From positions 1 through 58,681 of the forward strand of contig JAFGNT010000014.1 in the NCBI GenBank assembly GCA_016926855.1: DNA of 58,681 nt. The letters are read 5' to 3'. Origin of the DNA: Methanomicrobiaceae archaeon (GTDB lineage Archaea > Halobacteriota > Methanomicrobia > Methanomicrobiales > Methanomicrobiaceae). The translations under genes and the position numbers were made by a program. Shown here piece by piece: positions 17,126 to 26,885 of the stretch. The stretch's first letter is position 1, and each line of letters opens with the position of its first letter. The notes under the pieces are model-generated. The model was not told the DNA's origin and made no database searches. It saw only the letters and a list, made by a program, of their open reading frames with translations.

Positions 17126-18091
17126 ATGCACCCATCCGCCCCCGGAACAGAGACGGCACCTGTCGTCGGGCAGGCTGCCGGGGACCGTGACATCCCGCAC
17201 CTGATCCGGCTGACCCGATCCCGTGACCCGGAGGTCGGGTGGCAGGCCGCGGAAGCGCTCGGGACGATGGGCTCTCCTGCGGTCCCCCTCCTCCTGAGGG
17301 CGTTGTGGCACTCGTCGCCCGATACCCGGCTGGGCGCGGCGGAGGCGCTCGCCGTCATCCGTGACCTGTCTGCCGTCTCCCCCCTTTCAGGAGTTCTCCA
17401 CAATGATCCCGTGTATGAAGTGCGGTGGGCGGCGGCACTTGCGCTCGGGTGGATACGGGATGTCCGGGCGGTGCCCGCACTTGTTGCGGCCCTCCGCGAT
17501 CCCAGCAAATACGTGCGCTCCGGTGCGGCAGATGCGCTCCGCATGTGTGGCTGGACACCGCAGGATGAGGAGGAAGAGTCGTACCTCTTCGCCGCCGGAC
17601 AGGAGTGGGACAGGCTTGCACGCCTCGGCGGAGCAGCCGTCGCACCGCTGCTGCTGGCGCTCGGGGACGATGATCCGGCGGTCAGGACGGCAGCAGCAGA
17701 AATCTGCGGGCATATCGATGATTCCCGGGTCCGAACCGCCTGCGGTATCGCTGTCATGGACGAAAATCCCCGTGTCCGCTGGAACGCAGTGCGTGCATCT
17801 CCGCGGTGTTCGATCCCCGCAGTCCGGCTTCCCCGCTGGCTTGTCAACCGGAAACGCCCCGGGAAAGCACCGTGGGTTGTAGCGCTCCTCAACTTCCTTT
17901 TTCCGGGTATCGGGTATAATTTCCTCGGAAAATGGTGGGGTTTTCTGCTCTTTCAGGTCAATATTACGCTCATCCTTATATTCTCGCTCTGGATAGGCCC
18001 GCTGCTTCCCCAGATTGCATCGTTGTGTGTTTCGTCCGTGTTTGCCGTCCATTCATACCACCTTGCCCACCGGATGCTCGGGGAGCCCTGA
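17126..18091 (+). CDS. HEAT-repeat protein with C-terminal membrane domain (paralogue 1)
   Basis: A 321-residue protein. Residues 10-230 hold about six PBS-lyase-type HEAT repeats ([73 protein letters not shown]). Residues 245-321 form a hydrophobic domain with two or three helices (LLNFLFPGIGYNFLGKWWGFLLFQ), similar to small TM2-type domains. HEAT solenoids bind proteins; here the solenoid is tied to the membrane and faces the cytoplasm because there is no signal peptide. ATG 17126 follows GGAGGT by 5 bases. It begins 13 bases after the propeller gene and is followed 8 bases later by its own paralogue. Confidence 0.8.
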   Translation: MHPSAPGTETAPVVGQAAGDRDIPHLIRLTRSRDPEVGWQAAEALGTMGSPAVPLLLRALWHSSPDTRLGAAEALAVIRDLSAVSPLSGVLHNDPVYEVRWAAALALGWIRDVRAVPALVAALRDPSKYVRSGAADALRMCGWTPQDEEEESYLFAAGQEWDRLARLGGAAVAPLLLALGDDDPAVRTAAAEICGHIDDSRVRTACGIAVMDENPRVRWNAVRASPRCSIPAVRLPRWLVNRKRPGKAPWVVALLNFLFPGIGYNFLGKWWGFLLFQVNITLILIFSLWIGPLLPQIASLCVSSVFAVHSYHLAHRMLGEP

Positions 18092-18099
18092 GGTGATCC

Positions 18100-19059
18100 A
18101 TGCCGAAAATCCCCTTCCTCTCGTCCGCCCCCCCTGATATCGGAGCAATGGCTGCAGGCCCCGATGTGGCCGGCCTTGTAAAAGCGCTTGGCCATCCTGA
18201 TCCCGATATCCAGTGGCAGGCGGCGGATGCGCTCGGGGCACTGGGGCCTGCCGCTACGGAGGCTCTCGCCGCAGCCCTTGGATCGCGGAACCGGGACATC
18301 CGTATCGGAGCGATTGAAGCGCTTGGAGCCCGGAAAGGCACCGGAGCACTACCCCTGTTGATTAAAACGCTGTCGGACCGGGGAAGCGAAATCCGGTGGG
18401 CGGCGGCACTGGCGCTGGGCTCCGCCGGCGATGTCCGTGCAATCCCGCCGCTCACGGGGGCTCTCAGCGACCGGGATAAATACGTGCGTCTCGGAGCGGC
18501 GCACGCACTGGAGGCACTCGGATGGGAACCCGGCGGACCGGACGAATGGGGCCTGTATCTCCTTGGGATGATGAACTGGCCGTCGCTCGAACGGATGGGA
18601 CGGACCGCGATACCCGCTCTCGAGCACGCGCTTACCGACCGGGATTCATCGGTGCGTGCCGAAGCGGTCGGGGTGATCGGCAGGATCGGCGATCCGCTGG
18701 GCATCCGCGCACTGACTCTCGCTCTCCGGGATGAATGCGAAGAGGTGCGGTGGGCGGCCGTCCGGGCTGCGCCTGCATGCGGCATCTCCCCGCTTCATGT
18801 CCCCCGGTGGTTCCAGAAACGCCCCCGCGTCCAAAAAAATCCCGTCATCGCCGGTGTGCTGAACTTCCTCCTTCCGGGTATGGGGTACTTCTATCTCGGG
18901 ATATGGTGGGGGATCATCATCTTCCAGCTCGATGTCTCGGCAACCCTCTGGTTCTTTGCCTTTATGGGCACGGACATTGCCTATGAAATCCTCTTTCCCC
19001 TCTATGTGCTGCTTGCCGTGCATGCCTGGTACCTCTCAAAGCGGATGCCGTACGCCTGA
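18100..19059 (+). CDS. HEAT-repeat protein with C-terminal membrane domain (paralogue 2)
   Basis: A 319-residue tandem paralogue of the preceding gene with the same order: six HEAT repeats ([95 protein letters not shown]) and a C-terminal membrane unit ([26 protein letters not shown]). The shared sentence 'NFLxPGxGYxxLGxWWGxxxFQ' in both copies marks a conserved membrane module. GAGGTGATCC lies just before ATG 18100. The two copies could form a heteromer at the membrane under the propeller protein of the same operon; that is inferred from gene order. Confidence 0.8.
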   Translation: MPKIPFLSSAPPDIGAMAAGPDVAGLVKALGHPDPDIQWQAADALGALGPAATEALAAALGSRNRDIRIGAIEALGARKGTGALPLLIKTLSDRGSEIRWAAALALGSAGDVRAIPPLTGALSDRDKYVRLGAAHALEALGWEPGGPDEWGLYLLGMMNWPSLERMGRTAIPALEHALTDRDSSVRAEAVGVIGRIGDPLGIRALTLALRDECEEVRWAAVRAAPACGISPLHVPRWFQKRPRVQKNPVIAGVLNFLLPGMGYFYLGIWWGIIIFQLDVSATLWFFAFMGTDIAYEILFPLYVLLAVHAWYLSKRMPYA

Positions 19060-19107
19060 AAACCCCCTCCGCAATCCTCATGTAGCTGTCCGGCAGAACC
19101 ATAACCT

Positions 19108-19914
19108 ATGGGACTCTCCAAACGCATTATCCCCTGTCTCGACTTAAAGGACGGCCGCGTGGTCAAAGGAACGCATTTCGTGGACCTGCGGGATGCCGGC
19201 GACCCGGTGGAGCTTGCACAGCGGTATAACGAACAGGGAGCGGACGAGGTGGTTTTCCTTGACATTACCGCATCCAGGGAGGAACGGAGTGCGATCATCG
19301 ACGTGATCAAGCGTGCCGCTGATCAGCTGTTCCTGCCGCTGACGGTGGGGGGCGGCATCCGGTCCCTCGACGATATGCAGCAGCTGCTCCGGGCGGGTGC
19401 GGACAAGGTGAGCATCAACACAAGCGCGGTAAAAGATCCCTCGCTCATCAGCAGGGGTGCCGTGATGTTCGGCACCCAGTGTATCGTAGTGGCGGTGGAC
19501 GTCCGGCGAAACACCACGCTCCGGCCGGGTGTGACGGAAATACCGCTTCCCGACGGGAGCACGTGCTGGTACGAGGTCGTGATCTACGGCGGCAGCAGGC
19601 CGACGGGCATCGACGCGATCGCGTGGTGCCGCGAAGCGGAGGAGAGGGGTGCCGGGGAGCTGCTCGTTACCAGCATGGAGACCGACGGGACAAAACAGGG
19701 ATTTGACATTCCCATAACCCGGGCCATCTCCGATACCGTCGGCATTCCGGTCATCGCAAGCGGCGGCGTCGGTACATTGTCGCATTTTTACGAAGGATTT
19801 ACTGCCGGCGGTGCCGACGCATGCCTTGCGGCGAGCGTCTTCCACTTCGGTGAAATGACGGTAAAAGAAGTAAAGGAGTACCTCAGCGGCCGCGGAGTTG
19901 CGGTACGGCTCTGA
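19108..19914 (+). CDS. hisF: Imidazole glycerol phosphate synthase subunit HisF
   Basis: A 268-residue (beta/alpha)8 cyclase that, with the HisH glutaminase, makes IGP and AICAR in histidine biosynthesis. Seen: [18 protein letters not shown] with the catalytic Asp near residue 11, [25 protein letters not shown], the second catalytic Asp region (CIVVAVDV) and the phosphate loop [15 protein letters not shown]. It is about 15 residues longer than average because of an insert around [19 protein letters not shown]. HisH is not adjacent. Its 3' end overlaps the convergent pheT by 32 bases. Confidence 0.95.
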   Translation: MGLSKRIIPCLDLKDGRVVKGTHFVDLRDAGDPVELAQRYNEQGADEVVFLDITASREERSAIIDVIKRAADQLFLPLTVGGGIRSLDDMQQLLRAGADKVSINTSAVKDPSLISRGAVMFGTQCIVVAVDVRRNTTLRPGVTEIPLPDGSTCWYEVVIYGGSRPTGIDAIAWCREAEERGAGELLVTSMETDGTKQGFDIPITRAISDTVGIPVIASGGVGTLSHFYEGFTAGGADACLAASVFHFGEMTVKEVKEYLSGRGVAVRL

Positions 19915-21511
19915 GGTCGAGTTCGAGACCTGCTACCGGCTGGTCGAGCAGAAATGCGGTGAGCACCCGCGGGTGCACTTCACCGAACGTGCCGACAACC
20001 GCACCATCCGCGACGATGGTGCCGCGGCGGCCGGGCAGGAACGACGGGTCGTCGGATTCGCGGGTAATGTACGGCATCGCCAGTTCCCGGCAGAGTACAT
20101 CTACAGCCGCGTAGATCTCGGAGAAGTCCGCCTCGGAGTGAATGGTCACCATGGCAACGGACTGGGACGTTTTCGCATCTCGCACCACATCCCCCACGGC
20201 AAAGAGGCGCTGGGGGAGTTCACGGTGCAGGTTGTTCTGGAGTGTTTCAAGGAGAAGCGGCAGCAGTGCACTCCGCACGACCGTCTGCTCCTCCGAGATC
20301 GGGTGCATCACCCGCAGGGTGGCGGGGTCGTTCTCACGCTGCATCGCGGTGAAGAGCACCCGCTCGTTTGTGAGCGTGAAGGGGACCATCTCGAGATACC
20401 CGAGGCCCGCACAGATCTCGCGCACCGCCCTGCTTCGTGTATTGATGCCGTGGGCCGCCCCGACCGTCGCCGTCGGGGGGAGGGCCGCGGGGATATTTTC
20501 ATACCCGAACGCGATCGCCACATCCTCGAAGACATCCCAGTCATGCATGATATCGGCCCGGTAGCAGGGCACCTGCACCCGCACCCTGCCATCGCCCTCC
20601 GGTTCCGCTCCAAACCGCATCTTTTCGAGCAGTCCGGCGATCTCTTCCGGCGTAAGGTCGAGCCCGAGAAGCGACCCGCAGTCGGCGGCACTGACCACCC
20701 TCTCGTCAGGTGCGAGGGAGGGCATCGCCGTCCCGTCGACGGTCACGCTCTCGATAACGGCTCCCGTCTCCGCAAATGCGGTGCAGAGAATAGTGACCGC
20801 GGTCATGACGGCCCGGAGGTCCGTACCGGTCGTGTCAAGCAGGATGTCGGTCGTCGCGGTCGTTACCCGTGTCAGTTCGCCGTTGATGATGGGCGGAAAC
20901 GAGAGTACCTGGTCGTGTGCGTCGACGATCAACGGGTAGCGTGAAAACGGCTCCACCAGATGGGCATAGTCCCGCCCCTTCGGGTGGCCGGTGAGGATCT
21001 CATCCATCGTCATCTCACGGTCGAAATCCAGCGGGACAAAGGCGGTTTTCGGGTCCGCCGCGATGTACCGGAAGGGGGGCGTGAGGGCAGCAAGGTCGTG
21101 CACGCCGATCGCCACTTTCTTCCGTCCGCGGCCGACCGCCCAGTGGAGCGATTCCTGAAGGCCCATCAGGCTTGCGATGCCGTCTTCGTCGAGGGAGACG
21201 TTCCGTATCACCGCCGATCCGAGGTGGGGGCGGATATCCGCAAGCAGGGGATCGACCGTAAACGCAATCCCCGAGGAATTCACGGTATAGTGCGGGCACC
21301 CGGTCTCGATTCCGAGGAATCCACGCAGTGCCCGCGCCACTCCTTCCGTCGAGAAGAGGTCGGGGCGGTTTGCGAAAAATTCGATATCCGCGTGATCTTC
21401 CTCGAGCCGCTCGATATCTGCACCGAAAAGCGGGATCCGGGAGAGGATTGTTTCGCGGTCGGTCCCGGTAAGCGATTCCAGGTAGGCATAGGGGAGACTG
21501 ATAATCGGCAT
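19883..21511 (-). CDS. pheT: Phenylalanyl-tRNA synthetase beta subunit
   Basis: A 542-residue beta subunit of archaeal/eukaryotic (alpha-beta)2 PheRS, which charges tRNA-Phe. It lacks the bacterial-type N-terminal tRNA-binding and C-terminal anticodon domains, as expected for archaea (about 540-560 residues). Seen: start [17 protein letters not shown]3/B4 editing region with [14 protein letters not shown] and INGELTRVT, the B5 domain ([20 protein letters not shown], then [21 protein letters not shown]) and the inactive synthetase-like core ([17 protein letters not shown]). GGAAGGAG within the end of pheS precedes ATG by about 7 bases, and only four bases separate the genes. Its last 32 bases overlap hisF tail to tail. 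Confidence 0.95.
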   Translation of the reverse strand: MPIISLPYAYLESLTGTDRETILSRIPLFGADIERLEEDHADIEFFANRPDLFSTEGVARALRGFLGIETGCPHYTVNSSGIAFTVDPLLADIRPHLGSAVIRNVSLDEDGIASLMGLQESLHWAVGRGRKKVAIGVHDLAALTPPFRYIAADPKTAFVPLDFDREMTMDEILTGHPKGRDYAHLVEPFSRYPLIVDAHDQVLSFPPIINGELTRVTTATTDILLDTTGTDLRAVMTAVTILCTAFAETGAVIESVTVDGTAMPSLAPDERVVSAADCGSLLGLDLTPEEIAGLLEKMRFGAEPEGDGRVRVQVPCYRADIMHDWDVFEDVAIAFGYENIPAALPPTATVGAAHGINTRSRAVREICAGLGYLEMVPFTLTNERVLFTAMQRENDPATLRVMHPISEEQTVVRSALLPLLLETLQNNLHRELPQRLFAVGDVVRDAKTSQSVAMVTIHSEADFSEIYAAVDVLCRELAMPYITRESDDPSFLPGRRGTIVADGAVVGTFGEVHPRVLTAFLLDQPVAGLELDLRAVPQLRGR

Positions 21512-21515
21512 GTCG

Positions 21516-22958
21516 TCACACTCCTTCCTTCATCCGGCGCCCGATCACGGGCTCGTTCCTGACCCATTCCACATCGCTCCGGTAGAGCTGGCGCAGGTCT
21601 TTTAAGTCCATTTTCAGCATCGCGAGCCGCGATACCCCGAGCCCCCACGCGAGCACCGGTTCGGTAATGCCCATCGGTGCCGTGACCTCCTCCCGGAACA
21701 CGCCGGCACCGCCGAGCTCAACCCATCCCAGCCCGTCGACCCAGACTTCCGGCTCGACGGAGGGCTCGGTGTACGGGAAGTAGCCGGGGCGGAACCTGAC
21801 CTCCTCAAAGCCGGTCTTTACATAGAACTCCCTGAGGATGCCGAGAAGGTGCCGGAACGTGACACCGCGGTCCATGACGACACCTTCCAGCTGTTCGAAC
21901 TCAGGCAGGTGTGTGGGATCGATTGCCTCCCGCCGGTAGACCCTCCCGATGGAGAAGGCTTTTTTGGGCGGTTCCGGGTGCTCGGCGAGGTATTTGATCG
22001 TGAGGCAGGTGGTGTGGGTGCGGAGCACGCACTGCTCTGCCTTCTCCCGTGACCAGATGCCGCCCCACCCCGTCGAGGAGGTGTCGCCGCCATGCTCGTG
22101 GCTGTCCCTGACCCGGTTCCAGCATTCGGGCACCGGCTGTGTGCGGTCGAGGAAGAACGTGTCCTGCATCTCGCGTGCGGGATGGTCCTGCGGCTGGAAA
22201 AGCGCGTCGAAGTTCCAGAAGGAGCTCTGCACGATGTCGCCGTATATCTCGGTAAATCCCATATCGAGAAGAATGCCCCGCATCTCGTCGAGCAGCCGCT
22301 GGTAGGGATGCACTTTCCCCGGGTACATGCGCCGCGGGAGGGTCGTGAGGCTGTAGCGGCGGAGTTTTGCCGTCTCCCATGCGCCTGTCGTGATCATCTC
22401 CCGGGTGAGCCGTCCGAACTCTTCGCTGAGATCCAGCCCGGCAGCGGCGGCTTCTTCACCGCTCGTTGTAATCCGGATCGTGTAGCTCACCTCTTCCTCT
22501 TTTTCAGAAAGCCCCCGCTTGATCAGGTCGTCCATTCCGGGGCTGTCCGGTTCGGGACGGATCAGGGCACGTTCGTCGTCGCCTTCCGGTGCATCCCCGG
22601 TTTTCTCCACCATGCCGCGGTTCATGGCAACCCAGCCCTTTTTCCGCATCCACCCGATCGCGATGCGGGCGAGCGGGTGAGCCTGCAGGTCCTTCATCGT
22701 GATGGTGCTCTCAAAGGAGTCGTACACCTGCCGTTCGGGCAGTCCGTCCGTTGCATATCGTTCTCCCTCCTCTGTCAGGCGGACATGCTCCGTGACAGTC
22801 CGCATGATGTCGGCAAGCCCCTTTCCCGCGAGCAGGTGGGCATGCTGGATCACCGCGTCCGCAGTGGTCCCGAGTGCCGCTGCAAGCTCCTCAGGCGAAA
22901 CGGTCTTTCGTCCCTGTAACGCCAGAAGCAGTTTCTTCTCATTCTGTGTCAGGTCCAT
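21516..22958 (-). CDS. pheS: Phenylalanyl-tRNA synthetase alpha subunit
   Basis: A 480-residue catalytic alpha subunit, with N-terminal winged-helix DNA-binding-fold repeats ([29 protein letters not shown]) as in archaeal PheS, and the class II core: [20 protein letters not shown], motif 2 around [41 protein letters not shown] and motif 3 [13 protein letters not shown] 22958 ([16 protein letters not shown]) is chosen over an in-frame upstream start at 23111 because GGAGGA sits 6 bases before it and the extension is inside trpS. It overlaps the 3' end of trpS by 20 bases, so trpS, pheS and pheT are one translationally linked unit. Confidence 0.95.
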   Translation of the reverse strand: MDLTQNEKKLLLALQGRKTVSPEELAAALGTTADAVIQHAHLLAGKGLADIMRTVTEHVRLTEEGERYATDGLPERQVYDSFESTITMKDLQAHPLARIAIGWMRKKGWVAMNRGMVEKTGDAPEGDDERALIRPEPDSPGMDDLIKRGLSEKEEEVSYTIRITTSGEEAAAAGLDLSEEFGRLTREMITTGAWETAKLRRYSLTTLPRRMYPGKVHPYQRLLDEMRGILLDMGFTEIYGDIVQSSFWNFDALFQPQDHPAREMQDTFFLDRTQPVPECWNRVRDSHEHGGDTSSTGWGGIWSREKAEQCVLRTHTTCLTIKYLAEHPEPPKKAFSIGRVYRREAIDPTHLPEFEQLEGVVMDRGVTFRHLLGILREFYVKTGFEEVRFRPGYFPYTEPSVEPEVWVDGLGWVELGGAGVFREEVTAPMGITEPVLAWGLGVSRLAMLKMDLKDLRQLYRSDVEWVRNEPVIGRRMKEGV

Positions 22959-24213
22959 ATGCTTCCTCCACGATGTGCCGGACGCTCTCCATCCGTTCCC
23001 GGAAATCCCTGATAAACGCAGCCACCCGGGCATGCGTCTGTTTTTTACATGTCCCGCAGAGCAGTTCGCCCGCCAGACATGCACGGCGGATCTCAGAAAG
23101 CTCCGAATCATTCTCTTCCATGTGGAACCGGTTGAGCTGGAAAACCGGGCACCCGTCGGGTTCGCCGCCGAGCCGCACCTGCTCTTCCCGTGTCATCCGA
23201 CCGCCGGTCAGGGCGTTCATGATTTTCTTCTGTACAGAATCGGCCTGTTCAAAGAACGTAAACGAGCTTTCCGGAACCGACGAGGACATCTTTCCGCCCT
23301 GCAGTCCGGGCATGAAGAGATGGTAGGTCGAAGACGGCGAATAAAACCCGAATCCCCCGAAGTCGCGTTCGATCTGCCGGGTCGCCTCCTGTACGTGACC
23401 CAGACCGGTCCCGTGAATGTCCACATGCCCTTCGTACCGCTTCGATCCCGGGAATGCGTCGGATACCGCCTCGATCGCGCCTTCCGGTGCGTTCTTCGAT
23501 CGCACGCTCACGTACCCCTCGCGCTGCTCCACGGTGAACATCCGGAGCTTGAATGCCACGTCACGGGTCAGCCGGATATGGGGGTCCTGGTCGATACCCA
23601 CGGGCACGACCGTGGGTGCCGGCCCTCCGTCGATCTGGGGATAGAGGATATCGGCAACCTGTGTGATGGTGCTCATCGCATGGGCAAGACCCGTCTCCTG
23701 TGAGAACCCGTAGATGGCCGAGAGATCCGAGAAGTTCACCTTTGTTGCGGCCTCAAATGCGAGATCCTTGAGTATGGTGTTGTCGCTCTGGTAATACGTG
23801 GTCCCTTCGAAACCGAGGGCGTAGAGGCAGAGGAGATATTCCTTCCCGAACCTGCGGCACGCGTCCCAGGATGTCTGGCGGACGGCGTGCGCTTCGCGGT
23901 CGGCGATCGCCACGTACCCGCATCCGCCCGCCTGCACGTGCCAGACGACCTCCTTCATCACCATGAGGTGTCCGAGGTGGGGGTGGCCGGACGGCATGAA
24001 CCCCGTGAGGACGTGGAACGGTGTTTTTTGCTCTATTGCGTCGACTATCCGGCCGTAATCCCTGTGCCCGACCACGATGCCGCGGCGGATAAACGGCGGA
24101 GGGTTGTGTATCCTGTGTGCGAGCGGACCGATTGGTTCGATACCGAAATCGGTGAAGAGTTTCTCGGCATCAGGCGTTGCCTGTACTGACCAGGGATTGA
24201 TTTCCGGCTGCAT
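22939..24213 (-). CDS. trpS: Tryptophanyl-tRNA synthetase
   Basis: A 424-residue class I synthetase of the archaeal/eukaryotic TrpRS type. Seen: FHVLTGFMPSGHPHLGHLM, the HIGH-equivalent with 'SGHPHLGH'; DREAHAV; QETGLAHAMSTITQVADILYPQ; GIDQDPHIRLTRDVA; and GLQGGKMSSSVPESS with the KMSSS loop. The C-terminal anticodon region ends with a Cys-containing segment (CPVF ... RACLAGELLCGTCKKQTHA), which may bind zinc. ATG 24213 has only a weak SD (GGGAAG). It follows endA by 28 bases on the same strand. Confidence 0.95.
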   Translation of the reverse strand: MQPEINPWSVQATPDAEKLFTDFGIEPIGPLAHRIHNPPPFIRRGIVVGHRDYGRIVDAIEQKTPFHVLTGFMPSGHPHLGHLMVMKEVVWHVQAGGCGYVAIADREAHAVRQTSWDACRRFGKEYLLCLYALGFEGTTYYQSDNTILKDLAFEAATKVNFSDLSAIYGFSQETGLAHAMSTITQVADILYPQIDGGPAPTVVPVGIDQDPHIRLTRDVAFKLRMFTVEQREGYVSVRSKNAPEGAIEAVSDAFPGSKRYEGHVDIHGTGLGHVQEATRQIERDFGGFGFYSPSSTYHLFMPGLQGGKMSSSVPESSFTFFEQADSVQKKIMNALTGGRMTREEQVRLGGEPDGCPVFQLNRFHMEENDSELSEIRRACLAGELLCGTCKKQTHARVAAFIRDFRERMESVRHIVEEAYGPDTE

Positions 24214-24241
24214 GGCTTCCCATTCTCTTTGTCTTTCGTTT

Positions 24242-25243
24242 TCAGAGTTTTATCCTGGCAAATTCTATGTACCTGATTGTATTCTGCTGCGTGGAAGCAA
24301 AAAGCATCTTCTTTCGAACGCTGTGGGCAAGACGCACGGACCGGGAGATGACACTCATCGGCATCGTCGCACCGGGGGGGAGCGCATGGACAAGCATCTC
24401 GGAGTGCATTTTCTTCCCGGAGTAGACCCGGAAATGGTGGCCGAATTTATACGCGGTACGGGGCAGGTATCCCATGTCGCGGAGATGGGTGTACACCGCG
24501 TTTTTTTCTGCGAACCCGGCATCCGATTTCATCACCCGCTCGTGGTAGTCCCCGGATCCGGTTATCTCTCCCGTCATGACAAGAACGCCCCGTGTAAGCA
24601 GGTAGAGGGTTTCGAGCGGAGAGAGCATGATCCGGTCCGAATCAAGCGGTGTCCCGAACCACCCGGTGGTAGGGGGCGTCCTGTCCTTCGGGGCGGCGGC
24701 GACAACGGCGTTTCCCACGATAAATCCGCGAAGCCGGGGAAGCGGCGGCGCTTCGACGGGGGGGAGGTCCTGCAGCTTGACTTCGTAGTAGGTGATCTCG
24801 TTTTCGTCGTCGACAACGGCAAACAGATACTGCTTTCGCATATTGAATGCGGTCGCCGCATCATCCGCCACCTCTTCGAACCGGATCGTCGCCCGTTCCG
24901 AAATCACGCGGACCAGGTACTGGGACCGGCCTTTTCCGGGTTTTTCACCCCGCCGGAACACGCGGAAATCATGGGGGCCCGGCTGGATGACGTACCCCCG
25001 CTCACGAATGTCCCGGTATACGAGATAGCGCCGGAGCATTTCGGCCGTGCCCGCCACCTCGACAAGCATCGACTCGAAATCATGGCCCGGGACGGTGATT
25101 TTACCGCGGTGCACCAGATAGAGCGCCTCTTCGAATGCAAGGCGGAGCCCCTCCCCGTCCGGACGCCCGTATCCGCTCTGGTCGTACAGCCCGGCGCCTT
25201 CCGGCCCGAGGCTCACCGATGTACCGTCGATTGTCGCCTTCAC
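24242..25243 (-). CDS. endA: tRNA-splicing endonuclease EndA, fused two-repeat type
   Basis: A 333-residue RNase that cuts introns from pre-tRNAs at the bulge-helix-bulge. It is the long alpha2 type: an N-terminal copy in which catalytic residues are degenerate (GPHDFRVFRRGEKPG) and a C-terminal active copy with the Tyr (YKFGHHFRVYSG), His (MHSEMLVHALPPG) and Lys (SVRLAHSVRKKMLFAS) of the triad. GTG 25243 (MKATIDGTSVSLG) is preferred to ATG 25264 because a clear TATAAA at 25267-25272 predicts transcription starting at about 25244, making the message leaderless and leaving 25264 untranscribed; MKA-x-x-x-G is also a usual EndA N-terminus. Confidence 0.9.
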   Translation of the reverse strand: MKATIDGTSVSLGPEGAGLYDQSGYGRPDGEGLRLAFEEALYLVHRGKITVPGHDFESMLVEVAGTAEMLRRYLVYRDIRERGYVIQPGPHDFRVFRRGEKPGKGRSQYLVRVISERATIRFEEVADDAATAFNMRKQYLFAVVDDENEITYYEVKLQDLPPVEAPPLPRLRGFIVGNAVVAAAPKDRTPPTTGWFGTPLDSDRIMLSPLETLYLLTRGVLVMTGEITGSGDYHERVMKSDAGFAEKNAVYTHLRDMGYLPRTAYKFGHHFRVYSGKKMHSEMLVHALPPGATMPMSVISRSVRLAHSVRKKMLFASTQQNTIRYIEFARIKL

Positions 25244-25266
25244 TCCATTTCTATTGGTAATCAACC

Positions 25267-25272
25267 TTTATA
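25267..25272 (-). promoter_or_regulatory. TATA box of endA
   Basis: TATAAA on the minus strand within ACTATAAAGG, about 26 bases before GTG 25243. It fixes the endA start and predicts a leaderless transcript. Confidence 0.6.
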
Positions 25273-25321
25273 GTCATGCATGCGGTGCCGGGGGGGCCGT
25301 TTCGCGATCGCCCCGCCGGCG

Positions 25322-25369
25322 TGTAACAAAATGTAACATTTATCTGATCTCGTGTTACATTATGTAACA
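25322..25369. promoter_or_regulatory. Operator of the RHH regulator: four TGTAACA-type half-sites
   Basis: Half-sites TGTAACA at 25322-25328, 25332-25338 and 25363-25369, and TGTTACA at 25353-25359. The last two form a perfect palindrome (TGTTACAT, one base, ATGTAACA; 25353-25369) that ends on the A of the start codon. A weak TATA-like ATTTAT at 25338-25343 lies between the pairs, so a bound repressor would cover TATA, transcription start and ATG. The array sits in the endA divergent gap, about 50-100 bases from the endA TATA. Confidence 0.75.
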
Positions 25370-25548
25370 TGTCACGGGTAGTGCGCATTCAGGAGGATGC
25401 GGCGGACATAGCGCTTTCGTATGCCCCGAATGTCAGCGAGGGGATCAGGGTGATGGAGCGCCTGCTGCACCGGCAGCGCGAGAAGGTGGACTACGGCATG
25501 ATACGGGAGATTGTCAGGGAAGAACTCGATGTGCTGCGGGGGTACTGA
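25369..25548 (+). CDS. Ribbon-helix-helix (MetJ/Arc) transcription regulator, 59 residues
   Basis: ATG 25369 begins MSRVVRIQEDAADIALSYA, then PNVSEGIRVMERLLHRQ. This is the RHH pattern: a short strand with alternating side chains (RVVRI), helix A, a PN turn and helix B; the last 25 residues form another charged helix. RHH dimers bind short palindromes with the paired strands, and a perfect palindrome overlaps its own start codon, so it is predicted to repress itself. There is no SD; the message is probably leaderless. No toxin gene follows directly; the next gene (25611) is a secreted protein 62 bases downstream and might share the transcript. Antitoxin-like orphan or metal/nutrient regulator are both possible. 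Confidence 0.75.
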   Translation: MSRVVRIQEDAADIALSYAPNVSEGIRVMERLLHRQREKVDYGMIREIVREELDVLRGY

Positions 25549-25610
25549 AAGTAATCAGGTTTTTCCCTGATCCCATTCCATAATTCAGATAATACCACGA
25601 GGAGAATCAC

Positions 25611-26870
25611 ATGAGAGGTCTATCAATCCGACGAATGGCGACCGCCGCATGGGCAGTATGCCTGATCTGTTTCGTGTCTGTTCATGCCGCAGGCTTTGCT
25701 GACGGTGCACTGCCGGAAGAGCAGTTCTCCCGGACACTGCATGCGGGAACATATACGGATTTCCACACGCTCGTTCCCCGTGCCGACGGCGGTTTGATCG
25801 CGGGCGGTCTCGCATACACCTCAGGCGGATCGGACAACGGAATCCTTGTCCGGTATGATGCGGACGGAAAAGCCGTGTGGGAGCAGCGCATTACCGGCGA
25901 TGCCATTCCGGCCGCCGTCGCATCCGGCGACGGTGTCTACTCCGGTGTCACCTACCACACGTCTCTTACGTATGCGGCAAATCCCGTGTACGACAACGTA
26001 ACCGGCACCTCGACCCTGTTTTCCGTGAACGAGGAGGGAGAAATCCTCTTCTCCGTGGAGCTTGACACCGCACGGGCATCGGACATTTGTGCGGTGCCTG
26101 ACGGCGGTGTGATGGTGACCGGGTGGCTCTGGGGGACGGGAAACGAGTATGCCGGATTCCTGTCGAAATATACCGCGGACGGGACACGTGCGTGGACCGT
26201 GACCTATCCGGGGCTTATCCCGCATGCTCTCATCGCCGCTCCGGACGGGGGCTGGGTCCTTGCCGGTGAGACGACACCGTTTCCCGAGACCCCGACCGAC
26301 GGATGGATGATGAGCACCGGTTCCGACGGAACGGAGATATGGCGCCGGGTATTCCCCGGGGAAGCGGCATTCACCCTTCTCACAACTCCTTCCGGCGGAT
26401 ACCTTGTCGGGGGGAGCACGGCAAGCCTGACGTCATACACCGGCTTTGCGTGGTTTATGCTGACGGATGAAACCGGAGCCGGGATCTCCTCGTCACGGCC
26501 GGGCGGCGTGGCCGTGTACGAGTGTGCGGAGGTGCCGGGAACGGGATATGTGTTTGCCGGCAAGTGGAGCAATTCCGGAATGCTCCTGTTCGTGGGATAT
26601 GACGGAAACGACCCCGGTATGATCGTGCGCGATGAGGCGGACGGGCGGCTGAACACCGTTATGGTCGCCGGTGACACAATCGTCGCAGGCGGATGGGAAC
26701 GGATCGCTTCCAGTGTAAAGGGCAGCATCGTCGGGTATTCGGTGCCGGAAGGTCCCGCACCGACGACCGTGCCCACCACCCTGCCTTCCCCCACACAAAC
26801 ACCCGGATGTGCCGCAGCCGTCTGCTGTGCCGGTATTTTCGGTGCCGTCCTCCTTCTCCGGCGCCGGTAG
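25611..26870 (+). CDS. Secreted beta-propeller-like protein with PGF-CTERM-like anchor
   Basis: A 419-residue exported protein: signal peptide (1-29), then repeated 'DGG(x)(I/V)(x)AG' units about 45-50 residues apart (RADGGLIAGGLAYTS, PDGGVMVTGWLWG, PDGGWVLAGETTP, PSGGYLVGGSTAS, GTGYVFAGKWSN), typical of large beta-propellers such as delta-60 or WD-like repeat proteins. The C-terminus is a Thr/Pro spacer (TTVPTTLPSPTQTPG), a hydrophobic helix and RRR. This matches the PGF-CTERM/archaeosortase A layout, except that Cys replaces Phe (PGC) and two more Cys sit in the helix. ATG 25611 follows GAGGAG by about 8 bases. Function unknown. Confidence 0.75.
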   Translation: MRGLSIRRMATAAWAVCLICFVSVHAAGFADGALPEEQFSRTLHAGTYTDFHTLVPRADGGLIAGGLAYTSGGSDNGILVRYDADGKAVWEQRITGDAIPAAVASGDGVYSGVTYHTSLTYAANPVYDNVTGTSTLFSVNEEGEILFSVELDTARASDICAVPDGGVMVTGWLWGTGNEYAGFLSKYTADGTRAWTVTYPGLIPHALIAAPDGGWVLAGETTPFPETPTDGWMMSTGSDGTEIWRRVFPGEAAFTLLTTPSGGYLVGGSTASLTSYTGFAWFMLTDETGAGISSSRPGGVAVYECAEVPGTGYVFAGKWSNSGMLLFVGYDGNDPGMIVRDEADGRLNTVMVAGDTIVAGGWERIASSVKGSIVGYSVPEGPAPTTVPTTLPSPTQTPGCAAAVCCAGIFGAVLLLRRR

Positions 26871-26885
26871 TGCCGGATCTTTCCC

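Noticed and set aside
16123-17892. 589-codon open frame on the minus strand
   Set aside because: It runs opposite the propeller and HEAT genes, is Arg/Ser/Ala-rich low-complexity sequence and arises from GC-rich codon bias on the coding strand.
19883-19914. hisF/pheT overlap as a sign of a frameshift in one gene
   Set aside because: Both proteins end with normal family C-termini; a 32-base tail-to-tail overlap is simply compact packing.
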